From the NCBI GenBank assembly GCA_049282355.1, contig JBAPTW010000033.1, positions 72,158 through 136,157 of the forward strand: 64,000 bases of DNA, read 5' to 3'. Source of the stretch: JAGTVB01 sp049282355. Its GTDB lineage: Bacteria > Pseudomonadota > Gammaproteobacteria > HK1. The notes beneath the pieces were generated by a model. It was given only the letters and a program-made list of their open reading frames with translations. It was not told the origin of the DNA and made no database searches. Each line of letters begins with the position of its first letter. Position 1 is the first letter of the stretch. The translations under genes and the position numbers were made by a program. Shown in pieces: positions 36,563 to 45,530 of this stretch.

Positions 36563-38818
36563 TCAGGGGAATGCTACCTCCAGTGCGTCGACTCGCTGCA
36601 ATCCGCGGGGTAATCTCCTCCCACGCTGACCGCGCAGCTGCTGGTAATTCTCAAGATCGGCATGCTTGAGGGTAAGACGGCGTCTCCCAGCAAGGATGGT
36701 GAGGCCCGCATACGGCGGCAATACCACCGCCGCGACCACGTATTCTTCACGGGTTCGCAAACGAGCGAGAGGAATGTCCATCATCTTGAGCCCCTTGCCC
36801 CGCGCCAGGCGCGGCAGATCAGCCAGTGGATGAATCAATAAGCGACCGACGTTGGAGGCGACGGCGACCAAGGCCCCCGCAGGTTCGGCTATCTGCGACG
36901 GCATGAGCACCTGTGCCGCGGCAGGTAAGGACAGCGTCGCTTTGCCGGCCCGATTCTTGGAGTACAGATCACCGAGCCGAACGATGAATCCATACCCCGC
37001 ATCTGACGCGAGTAAATAAAGCGTCTCTGGATCTCCAAACATGACGCCTTCAAAGCGCGCTCCGTCGGGCGGATTGATGTGACGAGCCAACGGCTCCCCC
37101 TGGCCACGAGCGGTGGGTAAAGTATGTGCCAGCAGGCTGTAGGTTCGCCCCGTTGAATCCAAAAACACCGCCCGCTGATGACTGCGTCCCGTGCTGGCCG
37201 CCTTGAATTCGTCGCCAGCCTTGTAGCTCAGGGTACGGGGATCGATTTCGTGCCCTTTCGCCGCCCGCACCCAGCCTCGAGTGGAGAGCACGACGGTAAC
37301 CGCCTCAGTGGGAACCAGTACACGCTCGTCGATGGCGCGCGCCGGCGCTCGGCGCACGATGGGCGATCGACGGTCATCACCATAATGTTTCGCATCGCGC
37401 TTAATCTCCTCACGCACCAAGCGCCGGATACGTTGCTCCGAGGATAGGGTGCGCTCGAGCTGATGTTGCTCTTTGGCAAGCTCAGTCTGCTCAGCGCGAA
37501 TACGCATTTCCTCAAGTCTTGCCAGATGGCGCAGTTTTAGCTCCAAAATGCCTTCCGCTTGCGCGTCGCTGAGATCGAAGCGTGCCATCAACACCGGCTT
37601 GGCCCGATCCTCCTGCCGGATAATCATAATCACTTCATCGAGATTCAGATACGCGATCAACCATCCGTCCAACAAATGCAGCCGCGAGCGCACCTTGTCG
37701 AGTCGATAGGTGAGCCGACTACGAACGATGCCGGCACGATGGTCCAGCCATTCACACAAAATGGTGCGCAGATCCTTCACCTGAGGTCGCCCGTCGACGC
37801 CAATCATATTCATGTTGACGCGGTAGCTTCGTTCTAAGTCGGTGGTGGCGAAGAGATGGGACATGAGCTGTTCCACATCGACGCGATGGGAGCGGGGTAT
37901 GAGCACCAAGCGCGTGGGGTTTTGATGATCCGATTCGTCACGCAAATCCTCGACCATGGGAAGCTTCTTCGATGACATCTGCTGAGCGATCTGCTCCAGT
38001 ATGCGACTCCCTGAGACCTGGTACGGTAGAGCAGTGATGACGACCGTTCCATTCTCGCACTCGTAGCATGCCCGCAAGCGGACGCTGCCCGAGCCCGTCC
38101 GGTAGATTTGCTGCAGATCCTCTGCAGGAGTAATGATTTCTGCCTGCGTGGGGAAATCGGGTCCCAAAATGTCCTCCCGCAGTTGCTCCACGGTCGTCCC
38201 AGGTTTGTCCAACAATCGAATGCACGCGGCCGCCACCTCTCGCAGATTGTGCGGCGGAATATCAGTGGCCATCCCAACCGCAATACCAGCGGCGCCATTT
38301 AACAGCACATGGGGCAGTCGCGCGGGCAACAGTGCCGGCTCTTCCAAAGTACCATCAAAGTTGGAGACCCACTCCGTCGTTCCTTGCCCGAGCTCGGCAA
38401 GTAACACGTTCGCGAAAGGCAGCAGCTTCGCCTCGGTATAGCGCATCGCAGCGAAGGATTTCGGATCGTCTTGCGAGCCCCAGTTACCCTGGCCGTCGAT
38501 GAGCGGATAACGAAACGCGAACGGCTGGGCCATCAGAACCATCGCTTCATAGCAGGCGCTCTCGCCGTGGGGATGAAACTTGCCGAGCACGTCACCCACG
38601 GTACGAGCGGATTTCTTGTACTTTGCGCCGGCACGCAAACCAAGCTCCGACATGGCGTAGATGATCCGCCGTTGCACCGGCTTTAGCCCGTCCCCGATAT
38701 GCGGCAAGGCGCGATCCAAAATGACGTACATGGAGTAATCCAGGTACGCCTTTTCGGAAAAAACCCTCAGCGGTTGACGCTCAATTCCCTCGTACCCGAA
38801 ATCGTTACCCTTGGCCAT
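36563..38818 (-). CDS. parC: DNA topoisomerase IV subunit A
   Basis: 751 aa. Decatenates chromosomes with ParE. The catalytic Tyr is in AAMRYTEAKL; the quinolone-sensitive helix reads GKFHPHGESACYEAM with the Ser and Glu of wild-type form. A shortened C-terminal beta-pinwheel distinguishes it from GyrA. It lies 30 bp downstream of parE. Confidence 0.96.
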   Translation of the reverse strand: MAKGNDFGYEGIERQPLRVFSEKAYLDYSMYVILDRALPHIGDGLKPVQRRIIYAMSELGLRAGAKYKKSARTVGDVLGKFHPHGESACYEAMVLMAQPFAFRYPLIDGQGNWGSQDDPKSFAAMRYTEAKLLPFANVLLAELGQGTTEWVSNFDGTLEEPALLPARLPHVLLNGAAGIAVGMATDIPPHNLREVAAACIRLLDKPGTTVEQLREDILGPDFPTQAEIITPAEDLQQIYRTGSGSVRLRACYECENGTVVITALPYQVSGSRILEQIAQQMSSKKLPMVEDLRDESDHQNPTRLVLIPRSHRVDVEQLMSHLFATTDLERSYRVNMNMIGVDGRPQVKDLRTILCEWLDHRAGIVRSRLTYRLDKVRSRLHLLDGWLIAYLNLDEVIMIIRQEDRAKPVLMARFDLSDAQAEGILELKLRHLARLEEMRIRAEQTELAKEQHQLERTLSSEQRIRRLVREEIKRDAKHYGDDRRSPIVRRAPARAIDERVLVPTEAVTVVLSTRGWVRAAKGHEIDPRTLSYKAGDEFKAASTGRSHQRAVFLDSTGRTYSLLAHTLPTARGQGEPLARHINPPDGARFEGVMFGDPETLYLLASDAGYGFIVRLGDLYSKNRAGKATLSLPAAAQVLMPSQIAEPAGALVAVASNVGRLLIHPLADLPRLARGKGLKMMDIPLARLRTREEYVVAAVVLPPYAGLTILAGRRRLTLKHADLENYQQLRGQRGRRLPRGLQRVDALEVAFP

Positions 38819-38848
38819 GTTACCTGTTGCTATGACTTAAACCGCAAA

Positions 38849-40804
38849 TCAAATGTCAGCGAGATTACCATTGGCTTCAAGCCAAAGTCGACGATCGGCA
38901 GCTCGTTTCTTTGCCAGCAGCATATCCATCAGCTCATTCGTGTCCTCATCTTCGTCGATGGTCAATTGCACCAAGCGCCGGGTCTCAGGGGCCATGCTCG
39001 TCTCGCGCAGCTGCAAAGGATTCATTTCGCCGAGCCCTTTGAAACGCTGAACCTGTATCTTCCCTTTGCGCTTTTCGGCGGCGATGCGATCGAGGATGCC
39101 TTGCCGCTCCGCATCATCAAGGGCATAAAAGACATCATTGCCGACGTCAATCCGATACAGGGGCGGCATCGCGACATAGACATGTCCCTCGGCAACCAAG
39201 GTCCGGAAATGGCGCAGGAACAAGGCGCAAAGCAAAGTGGCGATATGCGCGCCGTCGGAATCCGCATCGGCGAGAATACAAACCTTGCCATAGCGCAGAC
39301 CGCCGAGACTCAGTGCTCCCGGATCGACCCCGATGGCAACGGCCACGTCGTGGACTTCCTGGGAGGCCAAAATCTCGGCAGAATCGATTTCCCAAGTGTT
39401 AAGGATCTTGCCGCGCAGCGGCATCACCGCTTGCAGCTCGCGGTCGCGAGCTTGCTTTGCCGAGCCGCCAGCAGAGTCACCTTCGACGAGAAAAATCTCC
39501 GTTCGCGAAACATCTTGAGACACGCAATCGGCAAGCTTGCCCGGGAGCGCCGGCCCCGCAGTGACCCGCTTGCGCACCACGCGCTTCGCCGCTTGGACTC
39601 GCCGCTGGGCGATGCTGATGATCAGCTCAGCAATTCGATCGCCCGCTTCCGGATGCTGGCTGAGCCATAAACTGAAGGCGTCTTTGACTACGCCCGAAAC
39701 AAAAGCGACGCATTCCCGGGAAGCGAGCCGTTCCTTGGTTTGCCCAGTAAATTGCGGCTCCTGCAGCTTGACAGACAGAACGTACGCAACTCGACTCCAA
39801 AGGTCTTCCGGAGCGAGCTTCACACCTCGAGGCAGCAGATCGCGAAACTCACAGTACTCCCGAATAGCCTCCAGCAGGCCGGCCCGAAACCCATTGACGT
39901 GAGTCCCGCCCTGGGCCGTCGGTACCAGGTTGACGTAACTCTCGGCGAACCCGTTGGCTTCATCCATTAACCAAACCACGGCCCAATCGACGGCCTCCGT
40001 CGTGCCCTCGAGACTTGCTGCAAAAGGCGTGTTTGGCAGCACGGGCATGCCGTCAATGGCCTCCATAAGATAAGCAGTGAGCCCGTCTTGATAACACCAT
40101 TCCTGGCGTTCACCGCTGGCCTCCACCTCAAACGTTACTTTAAGGCCCGGGCAGAGAACCGCCTTTGCGCGCAGGACGTGGGTCAGTCGAGGCACCGAGA
40201 ATTTGGCGGAATCGAAGAACTGCGCGTTAGGCCAGAAACGGACGGTAGTGCCGGTACGGCGCTTTGGCACTGAGCCGACAACGGTTAGCGCCGACACTCT
40301 CTCACCGTTGGCAAAGCGCATGTGGTATTGCTTACCCTCACGATACACCCACACTTCGAGGCGCTGGGAAAGCGCATTGACCACCGATACCCCCACTCCG
40401 TGCAGTCCCCCGGAAAAACGATACGTCTTGGTGGAAAATTTACCGCCGGCATGCAGCCGAGTCAGGATCACCTCGACGCCCGGAATTTGCTCATCCGGAT
40501 GGGCGTCGACTGGCATGCCACGTCCATCATCCTCCACCGTGAGCGACTCATCCGCATGCAAGGTGACGGCGATGTGACGGCCGAAACCGGCGATCACCTC
40601 ATCCACGCTGTTATCGATGACTTCCTGAGCTAAATGATTGGGGCGCGTGGTGTCAGTGTACATACCGGGGCGTTTGCGCACCGGCTCAAGACCCGTGAGC
40701 ACCTCTATCGCCGAGGCATCATAGGGAACGCTCACGGTAGCTCCCGGCGCATCAGTCGGTGATCCTCCATCTCCACCATCGAGTGGTTCTCCTGAGTTAG
40801 CCAT
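38849..40804 (-). CDS. parE: DNA topoisomerase IV subunit B
   Basis: 651 aa ATPase subunit. GHKL motifs VIDNSVDEVIAGFG, DDGRGMPVD and GGLHGVGVSVVNALS; the TOPRIM domain with VEGDSAGGSAKQARDR and DADSDGAHI; C-terminal RFKGLGEMNP. The length fits ParE rather than GyrB. The 244 bp up to 41048 is empty as far as I can see. Confidence 0.96.
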   Translation of the reverse strand: MANSGEPLDGGDGGSPTDAPGATVSVPYDASAIEVLTGLEPVRKRPGMYTDTTRPNHLAQEVIDNSVDEVIAGFGRHIAVTLHADESLTVEDDGRGMPVDAHPDEQIPGVEVILTRLHAGGKFSTKTYRFSGGLHGVGVSVVNALSQRLEVWVYREGKQYHMRFANGERVSALTVVGSVPKRRTGTTVRFWPNAQFFDSAKFSVPRLTHVLRAKAVLCPGLKVTFEVEASGERQEWCYQDGLTAYLMEAIDGMPVLPNTPFAASLEGTTEAVDWAVVWLMDEANGFAESYVNLVPTAQGGTHVNGFRAGLLEAIREYCEFRDLLPRGVKLAPEDLWSRVAYVLSVKLQEPQFTGQTKERLASRECVAFVSGVVKDAFSLWLSQHPEAGDRIAELIISIAQRRVQAAKRVVRKRVTAGPALPGKLADCVSQDVSRTEIFLVEGDSAGGSAKQARDRELQAVMPLRGKILNTWEIDSAEILASQEVHDVAVAIGVDPGALSLGGLRYGKVCILADADSDGAHIATLLCALFLRHFRTLVAEGHVYVAMPPLYRIDVGNDVFYALDDAERQGILDRIAAEKRKGKIQVQRFKGLGEMNPLQLRETSMAPETRRLVQLTIDEDEDTNELMDMLLAKKRAADRRLWLEANGNLADI

Positions 40805-41048
40805 TAGCCGGTTTCTAAGGAAGCGTTGCTTGTTGCAGCGCCTTTTCCATGCATAACTGATAGCGAGGCGCCGTGCGTGCCTAACGCAGGAGGAAAACAG
40901 GCGAATCGCGGGCGTAAAGAGGGAAAGGCAACTGGAGAAGCCAGAAGGCTAAGCAACGAGCCCAAATCGGATTGTAAGTCTACCTTTTCTGGTCAGCGCA
41001 TGCGATGACGAGGCAAATGGCATGCACAACAGGAAGCCCGAGGTAACA

Positions 41049-41642
41049 TTAGCTCCACTCATCCAAATCAGCCACCAGGGCTGCCCTCGTTTCCTCTGGC
41101 GCAGGCGCTAGCTCATAGCAGTAATGCTCGTGGTCGATGCCAAAACTCAGACTGGCGCCTCCTTTAAGGGCGCTGACCATGTCCGGTTTCAAATCAAAGC
41201 GCAAGAAATGAACTGCCGAGGTTTTTTCGTCGTTTTCTCTTTCGAGATCTTCGTCCGCAATGGGCCAAACACGCGCACAGCCTTCAACCTGCAGCCAGAC
41301 GTTGTCCTCAATACCTCTCAACCTAGCGAGCGCCGGCTGTCGATCCTCGGGGTCAGCATACTCGAGCATAAACGTCGCTTTTAGGTCATGTCCGTCGGGA
41401 ATCAGCGGATTATAGGTATCGAGCTCCTCCTGAATAGCCGCCCCCTCGAAGATTCGCTCTACTCGCAGCATCTCTTGGATCTGGTACTGAATGGTCAATC
41501 TATCCTCGAAGTACAGCGTAGCGTGGGGGCCTAACGGCAGCTTACGGTTTTTCTTGTGAGCGAGAACCTTCGCCCGAAACTGCGGCCTTGCTTCAGCATA
41601 GGCTTCCAAGCTGTAAAGATCGTTGCGCGTCAGCTTCTGCAT
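41049..41642 (-). CDS. DUF3501 family protein
   Basis: 197 aa, acidic and soluble. The start MQKLTRNDLYSLEAYAEARP and RLTIQYQIQEMLRVERIFE are recognisable as DUF3501. Function unknown; the family recurs beside a GlpC-like Fe-S oxidoreductase and a rubrerythrin, as here. Probably cotranscribed with the upstream Fe-S oxidoreductase (44 bp apart). Confidence 0.85.
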   Translation of the reverse strand: MQKLTRNDLYSLEAYAEARPQFRAKVLAHKKNRKLPLGPHATLYFEDRLTIQYQIQEMLRVERIFEGAAIQEELDTYNPLIPDGHDLKATFMLEYADPEDRQPALARLRGIEDNVWLQVEGCARVWPIADEDLERENDEKTSAVHFLRFDLKPDMVSALKGGASLSFGIDHEHYCYELAPAPEETRAALVADLDEWS

Positions 41643-41686
41643 GGCACCCCTCTTTTATGGAAGCTTCGTTGATCGTTTCCCGGCCA

Positions 41687-43030
41687 CTAAATCCCGTACG
41701 CCCGTCGCAGCAGCGTTAACGGATGAGTGGGCTGAGAGTTTGCGTCGAGACCGGCCCCAATGTGATGCCCCGCCATCGGACAATCGCTGCTATAGTGATC
41801 CGCCGCTATCCGCTTGACCTGATTGACAACGGGCCGGCCGATCTTCATGGCGGCGTCATGAAATTCCCGCTTGACGGCGTAGGTCCCATTATGGCCCGAG
41901 CACCGTTCAATGGAGATGATGTCTGTACCGGGTATGAGCTGCAGCAGCTCCTTGGTCTTCAGGCCGAGGTTCTGCACGCGCAGGTGACACGGAACGTGAT
42001 AGGCAACCTTCCCCAGCCGCCCCGTAAAGTCGGTTCGCAGCTTGCCGGCTTTGTGACGCAGCATGAGATATTCGAATGGATCAAACATAGCCGCCCGCAC
42101 TTTCGCAATATCGGCATCTTCGGGCAACAGCAGCGGCAGCTCCTGCTTGAACATCAACACGCACGATGGCACCGGAGCCACCAGATCGAACCCCTGGTCA
42201 ACTAACTCCGCCAGTGCTGATGCGTTTACCGCGGCCAGTGCTGCAACGGCGTCGAGATCGCCGAGCTCGAGCTTGGGCATGCCGCAACAGCGCTCCCGTT
42301 TTCCCAGAACGACGGGAATGCCGTTGTGCTCGAAGACGGCAACCAAATCCTCCGCCAGACCGGGCTCATTAAAATTACCATAGCAACTCGTAAACAACGC
42401 CACTCGCCCGCGCGTCTCTTCGGTGGGCTGCGCCTCGTCGGCACGTAGCGGCGCTTGACGCCGAACGATCCGCTTGCGCCCGACTTCACTTTCATAGCGA
42501 GGCAACCAGGCATCGCGGTGCACACCGAATGTACGATGGAGAATGCCGCGAGCCGTAGGATTGCGGTTGACGGCATTGACGCTCGGCGCAACGACAGGGC
42601 GGCTCGCTAGCGTCCCGAGCGCATCCGTGGAGCTCAATACCTTGTCGCGCCACTTAACGTGCTCCACTCGCCGCTTTACCGCTTTGGCGCGCAGCATCAA
42701 GTGAGGGAAATCGACGTTCCAGGGATGTGGCGGAACATAGGGGCACTTGGTCATGAAGCACATATCGCACAAGTAGCACTGATCGACTACCTTCCAGTAG
42801 TCGGCCTTTGCAACCTCTTCCAGCTCCATCGCCTCGGTGGCGTCAATGAGATCGAACAGCGTCGGGAAGGCATTGCAGAGGCTGAAGCATCGGCGACATC
42901 CATGACAGATTTCATAAACACGCGCAAGCTCGCCCTCCAGCGCCCGTTCATCAAAAAACTCGGGGGTGCGCCAAGCGAGCGGGTGTCGTGTAGGCGCTTC
43001 GAGACTGCCCTCGCGCTTTTCACTGCTCAT
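41687..43030 (-). CDS. GlpC/HdrB-like Fe-S oxidoreductase with two CCG domains
   Basis: 447 aa from ATG 43030. Two ferredoxin-type clusters (CHGCRRCFSLC and CYLCDMCFMTKC) are followed by two cysteine-rich CCG-type domains; the first reads RCCGMPKLE, the second is altered to RCSGHNGTYAV. Proteins of this type pass electrons between quinone or thiol partners. Context with rubrerythrin suggests a reductant path for peroxide reduction; this is inference. Confidence 0.85.
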   Translation of the reverse strand: MSSEKREGSLEAPTRHPLAWRTPEFFDERALEGELARVYEICHGCRRCFSLCNAFPTLFDLIDATEAMELEEVAKADYWKVVDQCYLCDMCFMTKCPYVPPHPWNVDFPHLMLRAKAVKRRVEHVKWRDKVLSSTDALGTLASRPVVAPSVNAVNRNPTARGILHRTFGVHRDAWLPRYESEVGRKRIVRRQAPLRADEAQPTEETRGRVALFTSCYGNFNEPGLAEDLVAVFEHNGIPVVLGKRERCCGMPKLELGDLDAVAALAAVNASALAELVDQGFDLVAPVPSCVLMFKQELPLLLPEDADIAKVRAAMFDPFEYLMLRHKAGKLRTDFTGRLGKVAYHVPCHLRVQNLGLKTKELLQLIPGTDIISIERCSGHNGTYAVKREFHDAAMKIGRPVVNQVKRIAADHYSSDCPMAGHHIGAGLDANSQPTHPLTLLRRAYGI

Positions 43031-43100
43031 GGATTTTCCGTATCGGCAGGTAGACAGAGGGGCTGGCAATTCACCAGCCCCGGCGACGTCATCTCTCGAG

Positions 43101-43520
43101 CTACTCCCCTAGGGAATCCAATGCCTTCTGGAAACGATTGGCGTGTGAGCGCTCCGCCTTGGCCAACGTTTCGAACCAGTCTGCAATTTCGTCGAAGCCT
43201 TCTTCTCGCGCCGCTTTGGCCATTCCGGGATACATATCCGTGTATTCGTGAGTTTCTCCGGCAATAGCCGCTTTGAGATTCTCTGAGGTACCTCCCATTG
43301 GCAATCCGCTCGCCGGATCACCTACCTCTTCTAAATACTCCAGATGACCGTGGGCATGACCCGTCTCACCCTCCGCGGTGGAACGAAATACCGCAGAAAC
43401 ATCGTTGTAACCTTCGACATCAGCCTTCGCGGCAAAATAAAGATAACGGCGATTAGCCATCGATTCTCCCTGAAATGCCGCTTTCAGATTCTGCTCAGTT
43501 TTGCTGCCTTTGAGCTCCAT
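43101..43520 (-). CDS. Rubrerythrin (single-domain, no rubredoxin)
   Basis: 139 aa from ATG 43520, which has GGAGG 10 nt upstream. Diiron four-helix bundle with two Glu/ExxH pairs: QGESMANRRY with GETGHAH, and AGETHEY with AERSHANR. The C-terminal rubredoxin domain of classical rubrerythrin is missing, so another Fe-S donor is needed, likely the neighbour at 41687. Peroxide scavenging is the usual family role. Confidence 0.9.
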   Translation of the reverse strand: MELKGSKTEQNLKAAFQGESMANRRYLYFAAKADVEGYNDVSAVFRSTAEGETGHAHGHLEYLEEVGDPASGLPMGGTSENLKAAIAGETHEYTDMYPGMAKAAREEGFDEIADWFETLAKAERSHANRFQKALDSLGE

Positions 43521-43612
43521 TTTTCCGGTACCTCCAGTACTTAAGTATTTAACCCCCATGACCGACACCTGCCCTCGCAGACACCAGCACACCACCGGTG
43601 CCCGTAAAGTGT

Positions 43613-43629
43613 TTTAGACAAAGTCTAAA
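43613..43629. promoter_or_regulatory. 17-bp palindrome tttagacaaagtctaaa, candidate operator
   Basis: A perfect 7-bp inverted repeat with a 3-bp centre, 93 bp upstream of the rubrerythrin start and 109 bp upstream of xseB. Its place and symmetry fit a binding site for a dimeric regulator; which one is not clear. Confidence 0.45.
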
Positions 43630-43737
43630 TAAGCTAGAAACGTATACGAACAGTTTGCCTTTGTCAACAAATCCGGGATTCTGATTGACCGCCTAGTCCT
43701 GCTAAGGTAACGTAGCAATGCGTCCTGGAGATACGTG

Positions 43738-43977
43738 GTGGCTCGACAACGCAAGACCCCGAGCTTTGAGCAAGCGCTGGAGGAGTTCGAACGACTCGTG
43801 GAGCGCATGGAAACGGGCGATTTAAGTCTGGAGGACTCACTCAAAGCCTTTGAGAGAGGAATCGAGCTCAGTCGCGCCTGTCAGGAAGTTCTTAATGAGG
43901 CGGATCAGCGCATCCAAATTCTGACGGAGAAAAACGGCAAACTCGCCGACGAACCTTTCCGCAAGGATGACGAATAA
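43738..43977 (+). CDS. xseB: Exodeoxyribonuclease VII small subunit
   Basis: 79 aa. Small helical subunit of ExoVII. FEQALEEFERLVERMETGDLSLEDSLKAFERGIEL is diagnostic. Two GTG codons are adjacent (43735, 43738); the second is 7 nt after GGAG and is preferred. Overlaps ispA by 11 bp. Confidence 0.95.
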   Translation: MARQRKTPSFEQALEEFERLVERMETGDLSLEDSLKAFERGIELSRACQEVLNEADQRIQILTEKNGKLADEPFRKDDE

Positions 43978-44872
43978 CAACAGGGATCCCCTGTCCGGAC
44001 TATTGACAAGTTATCGGGCCCGAGTCAATCAGGCGCTGGAGCAATACTTGCCGCCATCGCATATTCAGCCAGTGACGCTCCACGAAGCCATGCGGTATGC
44101 GGTATTAAGCGGCGGCAAGCGCATTCGTGCAAGCTTGGTTTATGCCACGGGCAGCGCTGTTGGAGCCGAGGTGCGGGTACTCGATGCGCCAGCCTGTGCG
44201 GTGGAACTGATTCATGCTTATTCGCTGATACACGATGATCTGCCGGCGATGGACGATGACGACCTGCGCCGCGGGGAGCCGACATGTCATCGCGCGTTCG
44301 ATGAAGCCACCGCGATTTTGGCGGGAGATGCTTTGCAATCCCTCGCTTTCTATGTGCTTTCCCACACACCGCCCACAGATTATCCCCCGCAGCGCATGGA
44401 AATGATCAATCACCTGGCGTTTGCCAGCGGCTCACGGGGGATGGCTGGCGGACAAGCATTGGATCTGGCCGCAGAAGGCAAGGATCTTAACCTGGCCGAG
44501 CTGGAAAACATGCACATCCATAAGACCGGAGCCCTGATCCGGGCCAGCGTCAAGCTCGGAATGCTTGCTCGCCCAGAGGTGGATCGCAGCTTACCCGACC
44601 CCCTTGATCACTACGCGAAATGTATCGGCCTTGCGTTCCAGATCTGCGATGACATTCTCGACGTTGAGGGCGATACCGAAGTTCTTGGTAAGCCGCGGGG
44701 ATCGGATGCGGCCCATAACAAGTCGACGTATCCCTCTCTTGTTGGCCTGGCCGCGGCCAAGCAGATGGCGAAGGAGCTGGAGCAGCAGGCGATCGAAAGC
44801 CTGCAGGGCTTTGGCGAAGCTGCCGATCCGCTACGCTGGATTGCACGCTATGTTGTCGCCCGCTCGAGCTAA
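43967..44872 (+). CDS. ispA: Farnesyl diphosphate synthase
   Basis: 301 aa. Makes C15 prenyl diphosphate, precursor of ubiquinone, undecaprenol and hopanoids. First Asp-rich motif DDLPAMDDDDLRRG, second DDILDVEGDTE, and GGQALDLA. Coupled to xseB. dxs, which commonly follows ispA, is not here; a repeat fragment starts at the next base after the TAA. Confidence 0.95.
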   Translation: MTNNNRDPLSGLLTSYRARVNQALEQYLPPSHIQPVTLHEAMRYAVLSGGKRIRASLVYATGSAVGAEVRVLDAPACAVELIHAYSLIHDDLPAMDDDDLRRGEPTCHRAFDEATAILAGDALQSLAFYVLSHTPPTDYPPQRMEMINHLAFASGSRGMAGGQALDLAAEGKDLNLAELENMHIHKTGALIRASVKLGMLARPEVDRSLPDPLDHYAKCIGLAFQICDDILDVEGDTEVLGKPRGSDAAHNKSTYPSLVGLAAAKQMAKELEQQAIESLQGFGEAADPLRWIARYVVARSS

Positions 44873-44933
44873 GAGAGTGTTTTAAAACCTGCTGTGCTTG
44901 CCACAGCGGCGTTGCGCGCCGGCCCGGTTGCCA
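44873..44933. repeat. MITE-like element, half copy directly after the ispA stop
   Basis: gagagtgttttaaaacctgc, then a stretch with gcggcgttgcgcgccggc, matches one end of the 51370-51514 element read in reverse complement. The remaining 44934-45144 contains a 7-bp hairpin (ctcctcg 45042-45048 with cgaggag 45058-45064) and no gene. Confidence 0.65.
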
Positions 44934-45144
44934 CGAGGATGTCCTTGATCCTGCTTCAACAGCAACTGCTTTCCCGGTGCGACTTGATTTCGCCACTCTG
45001 TTAAGTCAATCATTTAATAGGCCGTTGGATGGGTCCGTAAACTCCTCGCGTAACCGCCGAGGAGCGGATAACTTATCCACAGTAAGACCACTAACAAGCT
45101 ATCTAGCATTGCGGCGCAAACCCGAGTAAAATAGTCAGGATTTT

Positions 45145-45528
45145 ATGACTGGCCGATATAATTTGAAGGTCATTACGGAATTTGCCGCCGCGCATCGGTT
45201 ACGCGACTATGAAGGCGCCTGCAGTCAAATGCATGGTCACAACTGGAAAGTGGAGATTGAGGCCGATGCCAGCTCTTTAAACGAGCTTGGTATGGCTGTT
45301 GATTTTAAGGTACTGAAAGAGGCAGCCCGTGCAGTATTGAACAACTTAGACCATCGTGTATTAAATGAAGTCACCCCTTTTGATCACAAGAATCCGACCG
45401 CTGAGAACCTTGCCGCTTATCTTTATCAGGCGCTGTGTCGACAAGTAGGTGATCCACGAATTCGAGTTGCGGCGGTCACCGTGTGGGAAAATGACCGAGC
45501 TTGTGTGCGCTATATTGAGGAGAATTAA
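45145..45528 (+). CDS. queD: 6-carboxy-5,6,7,8-tetrahydropterin synthase (QueD/PTPS family)
   Basis: 127 aa. Converts dihydroneopterin triphosphate toward queuosine. Zn ligands in AAHRL and MHGHNW, the Cys in GACSQMHGH, and the Glu in VWENDRA are present. It is 2 bp upstream of folE2, which makes its substrate, so a short operon. Biopterin-type PTPS activity cannot be excluded from sequence alone. Confidence 0.88.
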   Translation: MTGRYNLKVITEFAAAHRLRDYEGACSQMHGHNWKVEIEADASSLNELGMAVDFKVLKEAARAVLNNLDHRVLNEVTPFDHKNPTAENLAAYLYQALCRQVGDPRIRVAAVTVWENDRACVRYIEEN

Positions 45529-45530
45529 TT

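Noticed and set aside
45010..45144. PreQ1 riboswitch upstream of queD
   Set aside because: The hairpin at 45042-45064 lacks the preQ1-I tail and pseudoknot pattern.
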